64,000 bases of DNA. Source: Vagococcus teuberi. Lineage in GTDB: Bacteria; Bacillota; Bacilli; Lactobacillales; Vagococcaceae. Positions 11,324-21,514 of the stretch are shown piece after piece (the stretch's first letter is position 1; each line of letters opens with the position of its first letter). The position numbers and the translations under genes were made by a program. The stretch is taken from positions 1,538,501 to 1,602,500 of the forward strand of contig NZ_CP017267.1 of NCBI RefSeq assembly GCF_001870205.1, given 5' to 3'. The notes beneath the pieces are model-generated. The model worked only from the letters and a program-made list of their open reading frames with translations. It had not been told where the DNA came from and did no database searches.

Positions 11324-11386
11324 TTCTTTTCTTCCTTTCATCATTAGAGAACATTTACATATATTTTCTTAACATTATTCATTTAA

Positions 11387-11465
11387 TAAACATATAGTAA
11401 CAAGAGTTTTTTTGAACGTCAATTAATTATTAACGATAAAATAAAACATTCTCTAAAATGTTCGC
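11387..11465 (-). promoter_or_regulatory. purC promoter with PurBox
   Basis: On the minus strand TTGACG (11417-11422) and TACTAT (11394-11399) are separated by exactly 17 bases. A GCGAAC box flanked by A/T (AAAAGCGAACATT, CGAAC at 11460-11464) lies 37 bases upstream of the -35 and about 75 bases from the expected transcription start. This matches the lactococcal PurBox (AWWWCCGAACWWT with one mismatch), where PurR acts as an activator around -76. The same geometry occurs before purE. Confidence 0.8.
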
Positions 11466-11502
11466 TTTTAATATAATTAGTGTGATTTTAGACAAAATAA
11501 AA

Positions 11503-11530
11503 AGGCCACGAAAATAGATTTCGCGAACCT
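11503..11530 (-). terminator. probable terminator after purB
   Basis: On the minus strand GGTT and CGAAA pair with TTTCG and GGCC (including G-T pairs and a small internal loop), followed by TTTTTATTTT. It lies 7 bases after the purB stop and upstream of the purC promoter, separating purEKB from purC onwards. The stem is imperfect, so leakage is likely. Confidence 0.6.
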
Positions 11531-11536
11531 AAGTCA

Positions 11537-12835
11537 TTATTTTATTAATCCTACTCTATCAAATAAATCATCAACATGTTTTAAATGATAGTTATAGTCA
11601 AATGCATCGTCTAATTCTTCTTTAGACAAGACAGACATAATTTTTTCATCAGCTTCTAGTAATGGTCTAAAATCAGTTTGTTCATCCCAAGAAATAGCTG
11701 TTTTTGGTTGTACTAAATCATACGCCTCCTCACGAGACATACCTTTATCAATCAATTTTAATAGCACACGTTGACTATAAATCAAACCAAACGTAGCACC
11801 CATGTTACGTTTCATATTCTCAGGGAATACTGTTAAATTTTTAACAATGTTAGTAAATCGTTGTAACATATAGTCTAATAAAATCGTTGAATCTGGAATA
11901 ATAATACGTTCTGCAGATGAATGAGAGATATCTCTTTCATGCCATAAAGACACATTTTCATAAGCTGTTACCACGTGTCCACGTAACACACGAGCCAACC
12001 CTGTCATGTTTTCAGAGCCGATTGGATTACGTTTATGCGGCATAGCTGAAGAACCTTTTTGTCCTTTTGCAAAAAATTCTTCGACTTCACGTGTTTCAGA
12101 TTTTTGTAACCCTCTAATCTCTGTTGCAAATTTTTCAATACTTGTGGCGATTAATGCAATTGTTGCAATATATTCAGCATGTAGGTCACGAGGCAATACT
12201 TGCGTTGAAATCTCTTGCGCGCGAATCCCTAACTTATCACAGACAAACGCTTCAACTTCAGGTGGTGTATTAGCAAATGTTCCAACAGCACCACTAATTT
12301 TACCCGCTTCAACACCACGAGCAGCATGTTCAAAGCGCTCGATGTTTCGTTTCATTTCTGAATACCATAACGCTAATTTAAGTCCAAATGTCGTTGGTTC
12401 CGCGTGTACGCCATGCGTTCTACCCATCATAACTGTGTATTTATGCTCTAATGCTTTTTCTTTTATTACTTCAAGAAACTCAGACAAATCCTTACGTAAA
12501 ATATCATTAGCTTGTTTCATTAAATAGCCATAAGCTGTGTCAACAACGTCTGTACTTGTTAGGCCGTAGTGAACCCATTTTCTCTCTTGTCCTAAACTCT
12601 CAGAAACTGCACGCGTAAACGCCACAACATCATGACGTGTTTCTTGTTCGATTTCTAAAATACGATCAATATCAAACGTCGCATTCTCTCTAATCAATAC
12701 AGTATCTTCTTTAGGAATTTCTCCTAAGCTTGCCCATGCTTCCGCAGCTAAAATTTCAACTTCTAACCATGCAGCATAACGGTTGTCATCTGACCAGATA
12801 TTTCCCATTTCTTTACGAGTATAACGTTCTATCAT
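11537..12835 (-). CDS. purB: adenylosuccinate lyase
   Basis: Cleaves SAICAR and adenylosuccinate, releasing fumarate. I start at ATG 12833-12835 ([14 protein letters not shown]), which matches the family N-terminus and has AAAGGAAAAG upstream; the open frame extends 8 more codons. The 432-residue protein contains the fumarase/lyase superfamily signature [15 protein letters not shown] and the conserved TSTDVVDTA segment. It follows purK by 14 bases and is the last gene of purEKB. Confidence 0.96.
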   Translation of the reverse strand: MIERYTRKEMGNIWSDDNRYAAWLEVEILAAEAWASLGEIPKEDTVLIRENATFDIDRILEIEQETRHDVVAFTRAVSESLGQERKWVHYGLTSTDVVDTAYGYLMKQANDILRKDLSEFLEVIKEKALEHKYTVMMGRTHGVHAEPTTFGLKLALWYSEMKRNIERFEHAARGVEAGKISGAVGTFANTPPEVEAFVCDKLGIRAQEISTQVLPRDLHAEYIATIALIATSIEKFATEIRGLQKSETREVEEFFAKGQKGSSAMPHKRNPIGSENMTGLARVLRGHVVTAYENVSLWHERDISHSSAERIIIPDSTILLDYMLQRFTNIVKNLTVFPENMKRNMGATFGLIYSQRVLLKLIDKGMSREEAYDLVQPKTAISWDEQTDFRPLLEADEKIMSVLSKEELDDAFDYNYHLKHVDDLFDRVGLIK

Positions 12836-12849
12836 TGTCTTTTCCTTTC

Positions 12850-13971
12850 TTATTGCCAAATATCTTGATTTTGAATTTCTGTTAATGTTTCTGAAATACT
12901 ATTTGATAATATCGTAATGTGACCCATTTTTCTACCTGGTTTTTCATCTTTTTTTCCATAAAAATGAAAATTCCAATTATTTTTTTCAGAGACAACCTGT
13001 TTTGCTTTGCTTTGTTCGTCTCCAATTAAGTTCACCATCACTACATCACTAAAACTTTTGATATTAGGCATTGCCCATTGGCAGATTCCTAATATATGTG
13101 TATCGAACTGACTTGCTGAACACGATTCAATCGTGTAATGACCAGAATTATGTGGTCTTGGTGCAATTTCATTGACTACCAATTCTTCTGTCTCAGTTAC
13201 AAACATTTCAATCGTAATTGTGCCACATGCTTCAAGTTCTTTACTAATTCGCTTGGCTAGTGATATAGCCTCTTTTGCACATGCTTCACTAATTCTAGCT
13301 GGTGCGATACTAGTAAACAAAATATTGTTCACATGCTTATTTTCTGCCACAGGAAACACACTAATCTCTTGACGCTTATTGTTTGAAATGATCACAGAGA
13401 TTTCTTTTTCAAACGACACCCATTTTTCCAAAATACATGTCGCATTTTTTAGTAATTCTTGACAGTCTTTTATATCATCTTCACTGCGCAACACAATTTG
13501 ACCTTTTCCATCGTACCCACCAATGATCGTTTTCAGTACACTTGGAAACCCAATCACTTTAAGTGCTTTTTTTAATTCGTCGACTGAACGAATGACTTCA
13601 AATGGAGAAACTGGGATATTATGTTGAACTAAAAATTCTTTTTCAAATTGTCTATTTTGCGATATTTTTAATAGTTTCAACCCTTGAGGAAGTTTGCCTA
13701 TTTTGTCATAGGGTTCTAATACTTTAGCATCGACATTTTCAAATTCATACGTCAAAACATCTGATTGATTAGCTAATTTCTTAATAGCAGAGATATCATC
13801 ATATGACGCTTGAATATGAAAATCACATACTTGAGCAGCTGGACAATTATCATTAGGATCAAGTACACCGACAACAAATCCTTTTTCTTTTGCACTTTGA
13901 GCCATCATTTGACCGAGTTGTCCACCACCAATAATACCAACTGTTTGCGAAGGCAAGATAGGATTAATCAA
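12850..13971 (-). CDS. purK: N5-carboxyaminoimidazole ribonucleotide synthase
   Basis: ATP-grasp enzyme making N5-CAIR from AIR and bicarbonate, which PurE then converts to CAIR. It shows the N-terminal [14 protein letters not shown], the ATP-grasp segment [14 protein letters not shown] and [17 protein letters not shown]. The start is uncertain: no ATG is near. GTG 13981-13983 opens the frame, but TTG 13969-13971 gives an N-terminus of the usual length, so I use it (373 residues). Both overlap the end of purE, suggesting coupled translation. Confidence 0.94.
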   Translation of the reverse strand: MINPILPSQTVGIIGGGQLGQMMAQSAKEKGFVVGVLDPNDNCPAAQVCDFHIQASYDDISAIKKLANQSDVLTYEFENVDAKVLEPYDKIGKLPQGLKLLKISQNRQFEKEFLVQHNIPVSPFEVIRSVDELKKALKVIGFPSVLKTIIGGYDGKGQIVLRSEDDIKDCQELLKNATCILEKWVSFEKEISVIISNNKRQEISVFPVAENKHVNNILFTSIAPARISEACAKEAISLAKRISKELEACGTITIEMFVTETEELVVNEIAPRPHNSGHYTIESCSASQFDTHILGICQWAMPNIKSFSDVVMVNLIGDEQSKAKQVVSEKNNWNFHFYGKKDEKPGRKMGHITILSNSISETLTEIQNQDIWQ

Positions 13972-14449
13972 AAGAGTCACCACTTTCTAGTACAGTTTTC
14001 TTTAACTGCTGTCTATATTGATGCAGATTTTCTCTAATATTTTTATCTGTAATGCCAATAATTTGAGCTGCTAATAAACCGGCATTTTTAGCGCCAGGTT
14101 TACCAATAGCTGTCGTTGCGACAGGAATTCCCCCTGGCATTTGAACAATTGATAAAAGTGAATCCATTCCTTTTAAACTTTTTGATTCTACTGGTACACC
14201 AATCACTGGTAACGTCGTTAAAGCTGCCACCATTCCTGGTAAATGAGCCGCACCACCTGCTCCTGCGATAACGACTTTATAGCCTTTACTTTCTGCTTCT
14301 TGAGCAAAAGCGAACATTAACTCTGGTGTCCGGTGAGCTGATACAATTTTTTTTTGATACGTTACATTTAGTTCATCTAAGACATCACATGCTTCTTTCA
14401 TCGTATCCCAATCAGATTTACTACCCATAATCACAGCAATATCACTCAT
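13964..14449 (-). CDS. purE: N5-carboxyaminoimidazole ribonucleotide mutase
   Basis: Converts N5-CAIR to CAIR. The family N-terminus (M)[16 protein letters not shown] is at ATG 14447-14449 with an ATGGAGAATAG site; the upstream extension of the frame crosses the promoter and is not coding. The protein has SAHRTPE and [14 protein letters not shown], both active-site segments, and is 161 residues. It is first in purEKB, directly behind a PurBox promoter. Confidence 0.96.
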   Translation of the reverse strand: MSDIAVIMGSKSDWDTMKEACDVLDELNVTYQKKIVSAHRTPELMFAFAQEAESKGYKVVIAGAGGAAHLPGMVAALTTLPVIGVPVESKSLKGMDSLLSIVQMPGGIPVATTAIGKPGAKNAGLLAAQIIGITDKNIRENLHQYRQQLKKTVLESGDSFD

Positions 14450-14470
14450 GACTATTCTCCATTCTGTCTT

Positions 14471-14549
14471 TTTGTTCATTGTAACAAGTGATAAAAATTC
14501 TGTCAAAAATATACGTAAATTTTAAAAGTTATTCGTTTATAATGTTCGC
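14471..14549 (-). promoter_or_regulatory. purE promoter with PurBox
   Basis: On the minus strand a near-consensus TTGACA (14501-14506) and TACAAT (14478-14483) are 17 bases apart. GCGAAC flanked by AGA and ATT (CGAAC at 14544-14548) lies exactly 37 bases upstream of the -35, the same distance as at purC. The box sits inside the last codons of the upstream kinase gene. A second ACGAAT is at 14531-14537. PurR control is inferred. Confidence 0.82.
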
Positions 14550-15929
14550 TTCTAACTCTTTTTTAAATGATTCATAGCTATGATTATATAAATGGTGGTT
14601 ATCTTCCGTATAAAATGTTCGACGATGGTCTGATAATAAAAACGACTTAACTGGATGGATTAGGCTCACTGCTCCAAAATTTGGTTCATTATAAACTGAT
14701 TGAACAACATTTTGACCAAAAATATCAGCTGTCATCATGGCTAATAATTCATTCGCAAAAAAGCCGCCATTCACAGTAATCTCTCGTGGCTCTAATTCAA
14801 CTAATTCACTGATGTAACGTAAATTATAAAAAATACCTTCGACTATACTTCTAACCATATGATGTTTAGTGTGTTGTAAACTTAGTCCAATATATTTTCC
14901 TTGAGGAGTTGATTGCCAAATTGGGGCACGTTCTCCTGTTAAATAAGGGAAAAATAGTAGCCCGTCACTTCCGATTGGTGATTGACTAAGAGAATGATTT
15001 AGCTCTTGATAAATAGACTGACCTTCAAAAAAGACATTTTCAGCCCATGTCATTATTTGTCCGCCATTATTTGTCGCACCACCAATGACCCAATAAGTAT
15101 CGTTTAAGTAATAGCAAAACGTCTGTCCTTTATCATCTAACTCAACTGTTTTAGATAATTTACGCACCGCTCCACTCGTTCCAATCGTGATGGTATTAAG
15201 CGTACCATTTGCGACATAACTAGCATAACTCGCTAAACAACCGTCACTTGCACCAATATAAACTGGGATATTTGGTGTTAAGAATAATTCATCCGCAACA
15301 TCTTCAAGAAGTGGGGCAGAATAATCCGTATCAACTAACTTAGCTAACATTGATTCATCTGTTCCAACTTTTTTCAAAATGGCTTCATCCCATTTCTTAT
15401 CATAGATATTAAATAAGCCTGTTGCTGAGGCAATGGAATAATCTACGACAAATTCTCCTGTCAATCGTTCCATTAAGTAATCTTTCATTCCAACCCACCG
15501 AATAACATCGTTAAACCATTTTTCTTTTTGGAAATGCCCAATTTTTGCAAAAGGTGACATCTCGTGAATGGGTGTCCCCGTTTTTTTATAATAATTTAGA
15601 TAGTTTTTTTCTGATTTTATTGTTTCAACAAATGGCTTGCTCTGTGCATCTAGCCAAATATACATCTCTTCGTCTCGTCCCTCAACTATTGGCATAATAC
15701 TATGCATAGCTGTTGTCAAAACGATTGAATCAATGTTGTAACCCTCTTGTGTCATGGTACGAATACCTCGTACAATTTGACGATAAATGTGAGCTGGACT
15801 TTGGAAAACTCTACTTCCTCTATCTGTAAATGTTTCTATCGGTAAGACTAATTCTTCTATAATCGTGTCTTTTTCAAAAATTTGTAACTTAATATTGGTT
15901 GTCCCAACGTCAATCGCTAAAGGATACAT
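14529..15929 (-). CDS. FGGY-family carbohydrate kinase, gluconokinase-like
   Basis: A 466-residue ASKHA-fold sugar kinase. The N-terminal phosphate loop AIDVGTTNIK, the TGTPIHEMSP segment and the FFPYLTGERAPIW segment are close to gluconokinases of the GntK type (gluconate to 6-phosphogluconate). Length is a little short for GntK (about 500). No gluconate permease or dehydrogenase is adjacent, so the substrate is inferred from sequence resemblance only. Its last codons carry the PurBox of purE. It lies between the pur genes and a SARP-like regulator on the same strand. Confidence 0.75.
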   Translation of the reverse strand: MYPLAIDVGTTNIKLQIFEKDTIIEELVLPIETFTDRGSRVFQSPAHIYRQIVRGIRTMTQEGYNIDSIVLTTAMHSIMPIVEGRDEEMYIWLDAQSKPFVETIKSEKNYLNYYKKTGTPIHEMSPFAKIGHFQKEKWFNDVIRWVGMKDYLMERLTGEFVVDYSIASATGLFNIYDKKWDEAILKKVGTDESMLAKLVDTDYSAPLLEDVADELFLTPNIPVYIGASDGCLASYASYVANGTLNTITIGTSGAVRKLSKTVELDDKGQTFCYYLNDTYWVIGGATNNGGQIMTWAENVFFEGQSIYQELNHSLSQSPIGSDGLLFFPYLTGERAPIWQSTPQGKYIGLSLQHTKHHMVRSIVEGIFYNLRYISELVELEPREITVNGGFFANELLAMMTADIFGQNVVQSVYNEPNFGAVSLIHPVKSFLLSDHRRTFYTEDNHHLYNHSYESFKKELEANIINE

Positions 15930-16013
15930 CCCATATCCACCCTTCTTTTTCTTTATAGTTTTATTTTAACATCAAATCACTGGTTTCACTAAATATCTTC
16001 GATGATTAAAGAT

Positions 16014-16048
16014 AAAAAAATTCAAGCCTCTTATTGAGACTTGAATTT
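16014..16048 (-). terminator. terminator after the SARP-like regulator
   Basis: TTCAAGCCTC (16021-16030) pairs with GAGACTTGAA (16036-16045) with one G-T pair and a 5-base loop; on the minus strand the stem is followed by seven T. It lies immediately after the 998-residue regulator gene. Confidence 0.85.
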
Positions 16049-16049
16049 A

Positions 16050-19046
16050 TTATCTAATTTCTTTTAATTTACTAATTTCATAAGCATCTTGGTAGTCATT
16101 TAAATACTCACAAATCGTTTCAACTGGTAAAAAATCATCTATAGCGTCATGATGGTACACGTGATAATTGATATATTTTGCATATTCTACCATACCTATA
16201 TCACGACAATTCCCCATCCGTTTTGCGTGTTTTTCACCTTGAATTAAATAAAATTGAGATTTCTGCATATGATTCTTTTGTGCATACAAAATAGAAAGAT
16301 ATGCATCTAATTTAGCTCGTTTCCAGTAAAAATTTAGACTAGAAAAAATTTCTTCTGCTTTTAAGAAATAGATTTCTGCTTCTTCATAATTTTCTAAAGC
16401 AAACAATGCCGCGCCAACATTAATATAGAATATTGTTAAACTTGAGAGTGCTTGATTACTTTGACACAAATCAATGGCTTTTTCAAACATACCCACAGCA
16501 TCTTGATACGCTCCATTATTCATCCGTATTTCACCTAAGTAGTTATAGGCTGCTGCAATGCTCACTGAATACTTTTTACTGATTTCATCAGTCAACATAA
16601 ACGTATTAATGGACTCTTTTAGTAACTTCTCAGCCACCGTATTATTACCGCTCATCATATGATAAAGTCCCTTAAGACGTAATAAAATACCGATTGATTG
16701 ATGATTGTTTTCTCGAATCGACAAATCCAAAGCCAGTTCTATGTAATAAATCATCTCTTTAGGTTCATTTATCTGAATATAATAATAAATCATTTGCTTA
16801 TACCCATTTAATAAATAAGAGCTCTCGTTTAATTCTTTTGCTCTAATCAACACGTTTTGAATGTTTGCCACACCTCGCTCATACTCTCCATATTTTATCA
16901 AAAAACGACCTTCCAGGTACAAATATTGAAGTTTGAGTAAGTTATATACATTTGTTTGTTTATCATCTGGACTTAATTGTGTTAATCGTTGATTAATTTT
17001 TGCAAATTGCTCTGTTGCCCATTCTTTGTTGAAACTAAATGGATCCACACCGTATTGTCCTTCAACTGGGAATAACTCATGATAAAAACCAAGGTACCCT
17101 TCAAAATATTTTAGACGATATTTCAAACCACTTAATTCATCTTTTCCATGTTTGTAGTGATAAGCTATCGTATCATACTGAAGAATATCATTGCCTCCAG
17201 GTTTAAGTTGCGATTCTAAAAATTCAGCAATGCGGTGATGAAGTACACGTTTTTTAGCAAGAGATTGATTCATATAAACAAACTCCCGTAACTTCACATG
17301 AGTAAAACTTGTCGCAATTTTATCTCTAACCACTTTTTCAACTAAGATATTTTTTGATACGAGGCTTTCAATCATCGCCACGATATCATAACTTGATTTA
17401 TTGGTTAAAAACACCAGACTATCAATTAAGGCATAATCATAAAAATAAGAAATAATAGACACTAGTTCTTGTTCTTCTTCTGTTAGATATAAAAAGCGAT
17501 TTCGTAAAGCATCTTTCATCTTCACTGTCATGGTATTTAAATTCATATTGCTATTTAATAGGGACACGTACTCAATTAAGAAAAATAAGTTTCCTTCCGT
17601 ATGTTGATACACATTATCGACTATTGTAGTGGTCACATCAAAATGCGGCAATTTTTTGCGAATAAATCCATCTGTTTCCTCATATGAGAAAGGTTCTAGA
17701 TTGATAACTGCTAACTTACCACTCTGTTTTAATGTATTGATAAATTTGTCCAATGGATAACGCTCAACACTTCTAGCGGACATCATAAACATCGCATTTG
17801 TATGGCAATGTAGTATAACAGTCGTCAACAAATCTAAACTGGATTCATCCATCCACTGAATATCATCAAATAAGAAAATAAGTTGTTGTTGTTGAGATAA
17901 CTTATTAATAGCTTCTATCATCAAATCTGACAACATCTTTTCCTTGTAAGGTTCTGTCTCTCCATGCGAAATCACTTCAAGAAATGGCTGAGTAAAACTA
18001 GGAAAGACTTTTCGAATCACTTTTTGCCAAACAAGTGGATCAATTAATTCTTGATTTTCTATTATAACCGTCAATTGATCAATAATTTTTTTCCATGGAC
18101 GTAACAAATGATTTTCTTCTGCTTGATAGCACTGTGTTTCGATGACTTTAAACTCATCTGATACGCTATCTATTGCCCGATTTATCAACGTACTTTTTCC
18201 AATACCCGCTTCACCGCGAACCACCACAGATTGATAAGACTGACGACTTTTAAAAGCCGCAAAATTCACTGATAATTGTTGTAACTCTTCTGAACGACCA
18301 TAAAATAGTGATGAAAAACGCTGATTGTTAGTCGTATTTTCTGACAAAATCCTCTCAAGTGACGTTTCATAAATGGCTTTTGTTTGTTTATTTGGTGTAA
18401 CTCCAAGCTCTGATTTCAACAAATTAGATAACTTATGATAAACATCTACTACTTTATTATCTCGGCTTTGTTGTTGATAAAAAGTCATCAAATACTGATA
18501 GTTAATTTCATTAAATTCATCAATAAACATTAATTGTTCAATCGCTTCTTCCACATGCTCATTCACACCATTGGCAATATCTTGTTCTATTCGGCGATGA
18601 ACGGTCTCAACGAACTTTTTCTCAAAAAAGCTTTTCATCCTAACAACCCAAAAATCAAATCCTTCACATTCTTTTAAATAAAACCCTTTCAAAAATTCAC
18701 CTTTATAAAGATAATAATATGTTTCAGGATCCTGAGTAAATTGTTCCACATCACTTGTGAAGTTTATTGTGTCATTTAACATTAACAATGATTTATTTGG
18801 AGAAATAACTAGCTCCATGCCTAAACTTTTATTTGCTTGATAAATGGCGTTTCGAAGATTCTTTTTTGCATTCTTATCACTCTTATCTGGCCATAACAGT
18901 CCTGATAATTCATCACGACTAACGATTTTATTAATTAATAAATAATAAAGCATGGCATTGATTTTAGAAAAAGAAAACAAAACAATCTCACCATCTAAAC
19001 TTACTTCTGGTGTTCCAAACAATCGACAATTTAAATAATTTCCCAT
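16050..19046 (-). CDS. large SARP-type transcriptional regulator: winged helix, BTAD, AAA ATPase, TPR
   Basis: A 998-residue cytoplasmic regulator. Residues about 1-95 form an OmpR-like winged helix, 100-235 a bacterial transcriptional activator domain (BTAD, ending in LGVTPNKQTKAIYE), 245-550 a STAND/AAA ATPase with Walker A GEAGIGKST (278-286) and Walker B LIFLFDDIQW (about 389-398), and the rest helical TPR-like repeats. There is no C-terminal LuxR helix-turn-helix, so it differs from MalT. Proteins of this build activate nearby metabolic genes in response to a ligand. It lies downstream of hutU behind a terminator and upstream of the kinase; control of hut or of the kinase is an inference. 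Confidence 0.8.
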   Translation of the reverse strand: MGNYLNCRLFGTPEVSLDGEIVLFSFSKINAMLYYLLINKIVSRDELSGLLWPDKSDKNAKKNLRNAIYQANKSLGMELVISPNKSLLMLNDTINFTSDVEQFTQDPETYYYLYKGEFLKGFYLKECEGFDFWVVRMKSFFEKKFVETVHRRIEQDIANGVNEHVEEAIEQLMFIDEFNEINYQYLMTFYQQQSRDNKVVDVYHKLSNLLKSELGVTPNKQTKAIYETSLERILSENTTNNQRFSSLFYGRSEELQQLSVNFAAFKSRQSYQSVVVRGEAGIGKSTLINRAIDSVSDEFKVIETQCYQAEENHLLRPWKKIIDQLTVIIENQELIDPLVWQKVIRKVFPSFTQPFLEVISHGETEPYKEKMLSDLMIEAINKLSQQQQLIFLFDDIQWMDESSLDLLTTVILHCHTNAMFMMSARSVERYPLDKFINTLKQSGKLAVINLEPFSYEETDGFIRKKLPHFDVTTTIVDNVYQHTEGNLFFLIEYVSLLNSNMNLNTMTVKMKDALRNRFLYLTEEEQELVSIISYFYDYALIDSLVFLTNKSSYDIVAMIESLVSKNILVEKVVRDKIATSFTHVKLREFVYMNQSLAKKRVLHHRIAEFLESQLKPGGNDILQYDTIAYHYKHGKDELSGLKYRLKYFEGYLGFYHELFPVEGQYGVDPFSFNKEWATEQFAKINQRLTQLSPDDKQTNVYNLLKLQYLYLEGRFLIKYGEYERGVANIQNVLIRAKELNESSYLLNGYKQMIYYYIQINEPKEMIYYIELALDLSIRENNHQSIGILLRLKGLYHMMSGNNTVAEKLLKESINTFMLTDEISKKYSVSIAAAYNYLGEIRMNNGAYQDAVGMFEKAIDLCQSNQALSSLTIFYINVGAALFALENYEEAEIYFLKAEEIFSSLNFYWKRAKLDAYLSILYAQKNHMQKSQFYLIQGEKHAKRMGNCRDIGMVEYAKYINYHVYHHDAIDDFLPVETICEYLNDYQDAYEISKLKEIR

Positions 19047-19177
19047 ACCGTAAAAACTCTCCCCACTTTAACAAATCATGCTTTTTTGTATATTAACGAT
19101 ATACACATATACCCTGTCACCATAATTATACTATTTTGTTATAGTAAAAGAAATCGTTTTCGGCAAATTGAGACAAT

Positions 19178-19211
19178 AAAACCCTCTCGCTGTAAAAACG
19201 AGAGGGTTTAG
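19178..19211 (-). terminator. terminator after hutU
   Basis: AAACCCTCTCG (19179-19189) and CGAGAGGGTTT (19199-19209) form a perfect 11-base stem with a 9-base loop, followed on the minus strand by TTTTATTG. It lies 30 bases after the hutU stop. Confidence 0.9.
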
Positions 19212-19240
19212 AGATTTGGATAGGAAGTCCACTCTAATCG

Positions 19241-21265
19241 TTATTTAAATAATTCACTTACTGCTGATTTTACTTTTTCATCATCAGCTAAATATGGAAT
19301 CGTGATATGATCTGATCCTTTTCTCATTTCATTGTATTCCATTGATGTTTCAATCGCATGGTCATTTCTTGCCCAACTACGACGAGCAACTCCACCCATA
19401 GTGTCCCATGCAATCGCAGATTTGATGATCTCGTCTGTTAATTCAGTTCCATCTAATACTAGACCAAAGCCACCGTTGATAGATTTACCAATACCAACAC
19501 CACCACCGTTATGTAAAGCGATTAAACTCATACCACGAGCGGCATTACCAGCGTAACATTGTGTTGCCATATCAGCAGTCACATTACTTCCGTCTTTAAT
19601 ATTTGATGTTTCACGGAATGGTGAGTCTGTTCCAGATACGTCATGATGGTCACGACCAATCATCACAGGGCCAATTTCCCCACGGCGAACCATTTCGTTA
19701 AATTTAAGCGCAATATTCACTCGGCCCATTGCATCTTGATATAATATACGAGCTTCTGTTCCAACAACTAATTTGTTATCTTCAGCATCACGAATCCAGT
19801 TGTAGTTATCACGGTCTTGATAACGACGAGTTGGATCGATTACTTCCATAGCTGCTCTATCTGTTGCCATTAAGTCTTCATGTTTACGTGATAAACATAC
19901 CCATCTAAATGGACCATAACCATAATCAAATAACATAGGTCCCATAATGTCTTCTACATATGATGGCCAGATAAATCCATCTTTATCATCCACACCGTTT
20001 TTAGAAATTTCTTTAATACCAGTATCATATATCGCTTTCATAAATGAGTTACCATAGTCAAAGAAGTAAGTTCCTTTGCTTGTTAGTGATTTGATCACGT
20101 TAAAGTGACGCTCTAATGTATCATCAATCATTTTTCTAAATGTATCTTGATCTTCAGCAAGCAAACGAGTTCTTTCTTCAAATGTGATACCAACTGGGCA
20201 ATATCCACCTTCATATACGTTATGACAAGATGTTTGATCTGATAATAAATCAACATGAATATCATGTTTGTCAACATATTCAAGCAAATCAACAACATTA
20301 CCATAATACGCAATAGATGTTGAATCTTTGTTATCTAAGTATTCTTTAGCTAATCTCATTGTTTCTTCTGGTGTTTCAGTCACATGACTAATCCAACCTT
20401 GTTCTAAACGAGTATCAATACGAGAGCGGTCAACTTCAGCTACAATTGTCACTGATTTAGCAATCTCACCAGCTTTACCTTGAGCCCCACTCATACCACC
20501 TAAACCTGATGTTATGAATAGCTTTCCAGTTAAATCTCCATCGTCTGGAATTCCTAATTTCAAACGACCAGCATTTAATAATGTATTAAATGTTCCGTGT
20601 ACAATCCCTTGAGGACCAATGTACATCCATCCTCCAGCAGTCATTTGTCCGTAGTTTGTGACACCCATTTGTTCTGCAATTTCCCAGTCGTGAATATTGT
20701 CATATTCCCCAACAAGTAAACCATTTGTGATGATGACTCTTGGAGCATCTTTTTTAGAAGCAAATAAGCCTAATGGGTGACCAGATTCAAGAACCAATGT
20801 TTGTTCATCAGTCATCTCTTCTAAGTAACGTTTAATTAATTGATACTGCATCCAGTTTGAACAGACTTGGCCTGTTTCACCATAAGTCACTAATTCATAA
20901 GGATATAGTGCAATGTCAAAATCTAAGTTATTATCAATCATAACTTGCATTGCTTTAGCTGCAGTACATTTTCCCTTATACTCATCTATTGGTTTACCAT
21001 AGATGCGTTCTTTTGGATACCAACGATAGCCATAAATACGACCTCTTGTTTTTAATTCTTCTAAGAATTCTGGAATCACTTGATCATGAAATTGTTCTGG
21101 TACATAACGAAGCGCATTTTTTAATGCTAATTCAGTTTGTGCTTCAGTTAAACGGAATCCTCTGTCTGGGGCACGACGAATGCCTTCTTCGAATTTCGGC
21201 ATATCTGGTAACACATCTGGCAATTTAATCGTCATTGCTTTACTAATATCAGTATTTTTAATCAT
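19241..21265 (-). CDS. hutU: urocanate hydratase
   Basis: Second step of histidine degradation: urocanate to imidazolonepropionate, NAD-dependent. The 674-residue length is that of the longer urocanase type found in streptococci. Visible are the NAD-binding TSGLGGMSGAQGKAGE, ESGHPLGLF, and ATQCYAGNAARGMSLIALHNGGGVG with the conserved Cys. Start ATG 21263-21265 has a GGAGGAAG site. It is divergent from hutI and not in the main hut operon, which begins 11 kb away at ftcD. Confidence 0.97.
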   Translation of the reverse strand: MIKNTDISKAMTIKLPDVLPDMPKFEEGIRRAPDRGFRLTEAQTELALKNALRYVPEQFHDQVIPEFLEELKTRGRIYGYRWYPKERIYGKPIDEYKGKCTAAKAMQVMIDNNLDFDIALYPYELVTYGETGQVCSNWMQYQLIKRYLEEMTDEQTLVLESGHPLGLFASKKDAPRVIITNGLLVGEYDNIHDWEIAEQMGVTNYGQMTAGGWMYIGPQGIVHGTFNTLLNAGRLKLGIPDDGDLTGKLFITSGLGGMSGAQGKAGEIAKSVTIVAEVDRSRIDTRLEQGWISHVTETPEETMRLAKEYLDNKDSTSIAYYGNVVDLLEYVDKHDIHVDLLSDQTSCHNVYEGGYCPVGITFEERTRLLAEDQDTFRKMIDDTLERHFNVIKSLTSKGTYFFDYGNSFMKAIYDTGIKEISKNGVDDKDGFIWPSYVEDIMGPMLFDYGYGPFRWVCLSRKHEDLMATDRAAMEVIDPTRRYQDRDNYNWIRDAEDNKLVVGTEARILYQDAMGRVNIALKFNEMVRRGEIGPVMIGRDHHDVSGTDSPFRETSNIKDGSNVTADMATQCYAGNAARGMSLIALHNGGGVGIGKSINGGFGLVLDGTELTDEIIKSAIAWDTMGGVARRSWARNDHAIETSMEYNEMRKGSDHITIPYLADDEKVKSAVSELFK

Positions 21266-21514
21266 TGTTACTTCCTCCTTAGTTTATCTTGAGTTACTTA
21301 TCTCTTTTCCTGTAGACATAAGTGAATGAATCATTAAGTTATGGCCTTAGTTTATCCTCCCATAGTCTATTATGGGTCAATTCACAGCAAAAAGTCTCTT
21401 TTTTCTCTTTTTTTTCTAAAAAAATTTTTTTGACCCTTTTTAGATGATACAAGACTACATTATACTCATTAAATGGTTATAATTAGTATAGAAATAAAAA
21501 GGAGGAACTTTTTC

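Noticed and set aside
11324-11536. Guanine-type purine riboswitch before purC
   Set aside because: No riboswitch core seen; the short leader and PurBox-promoter layout explain control.
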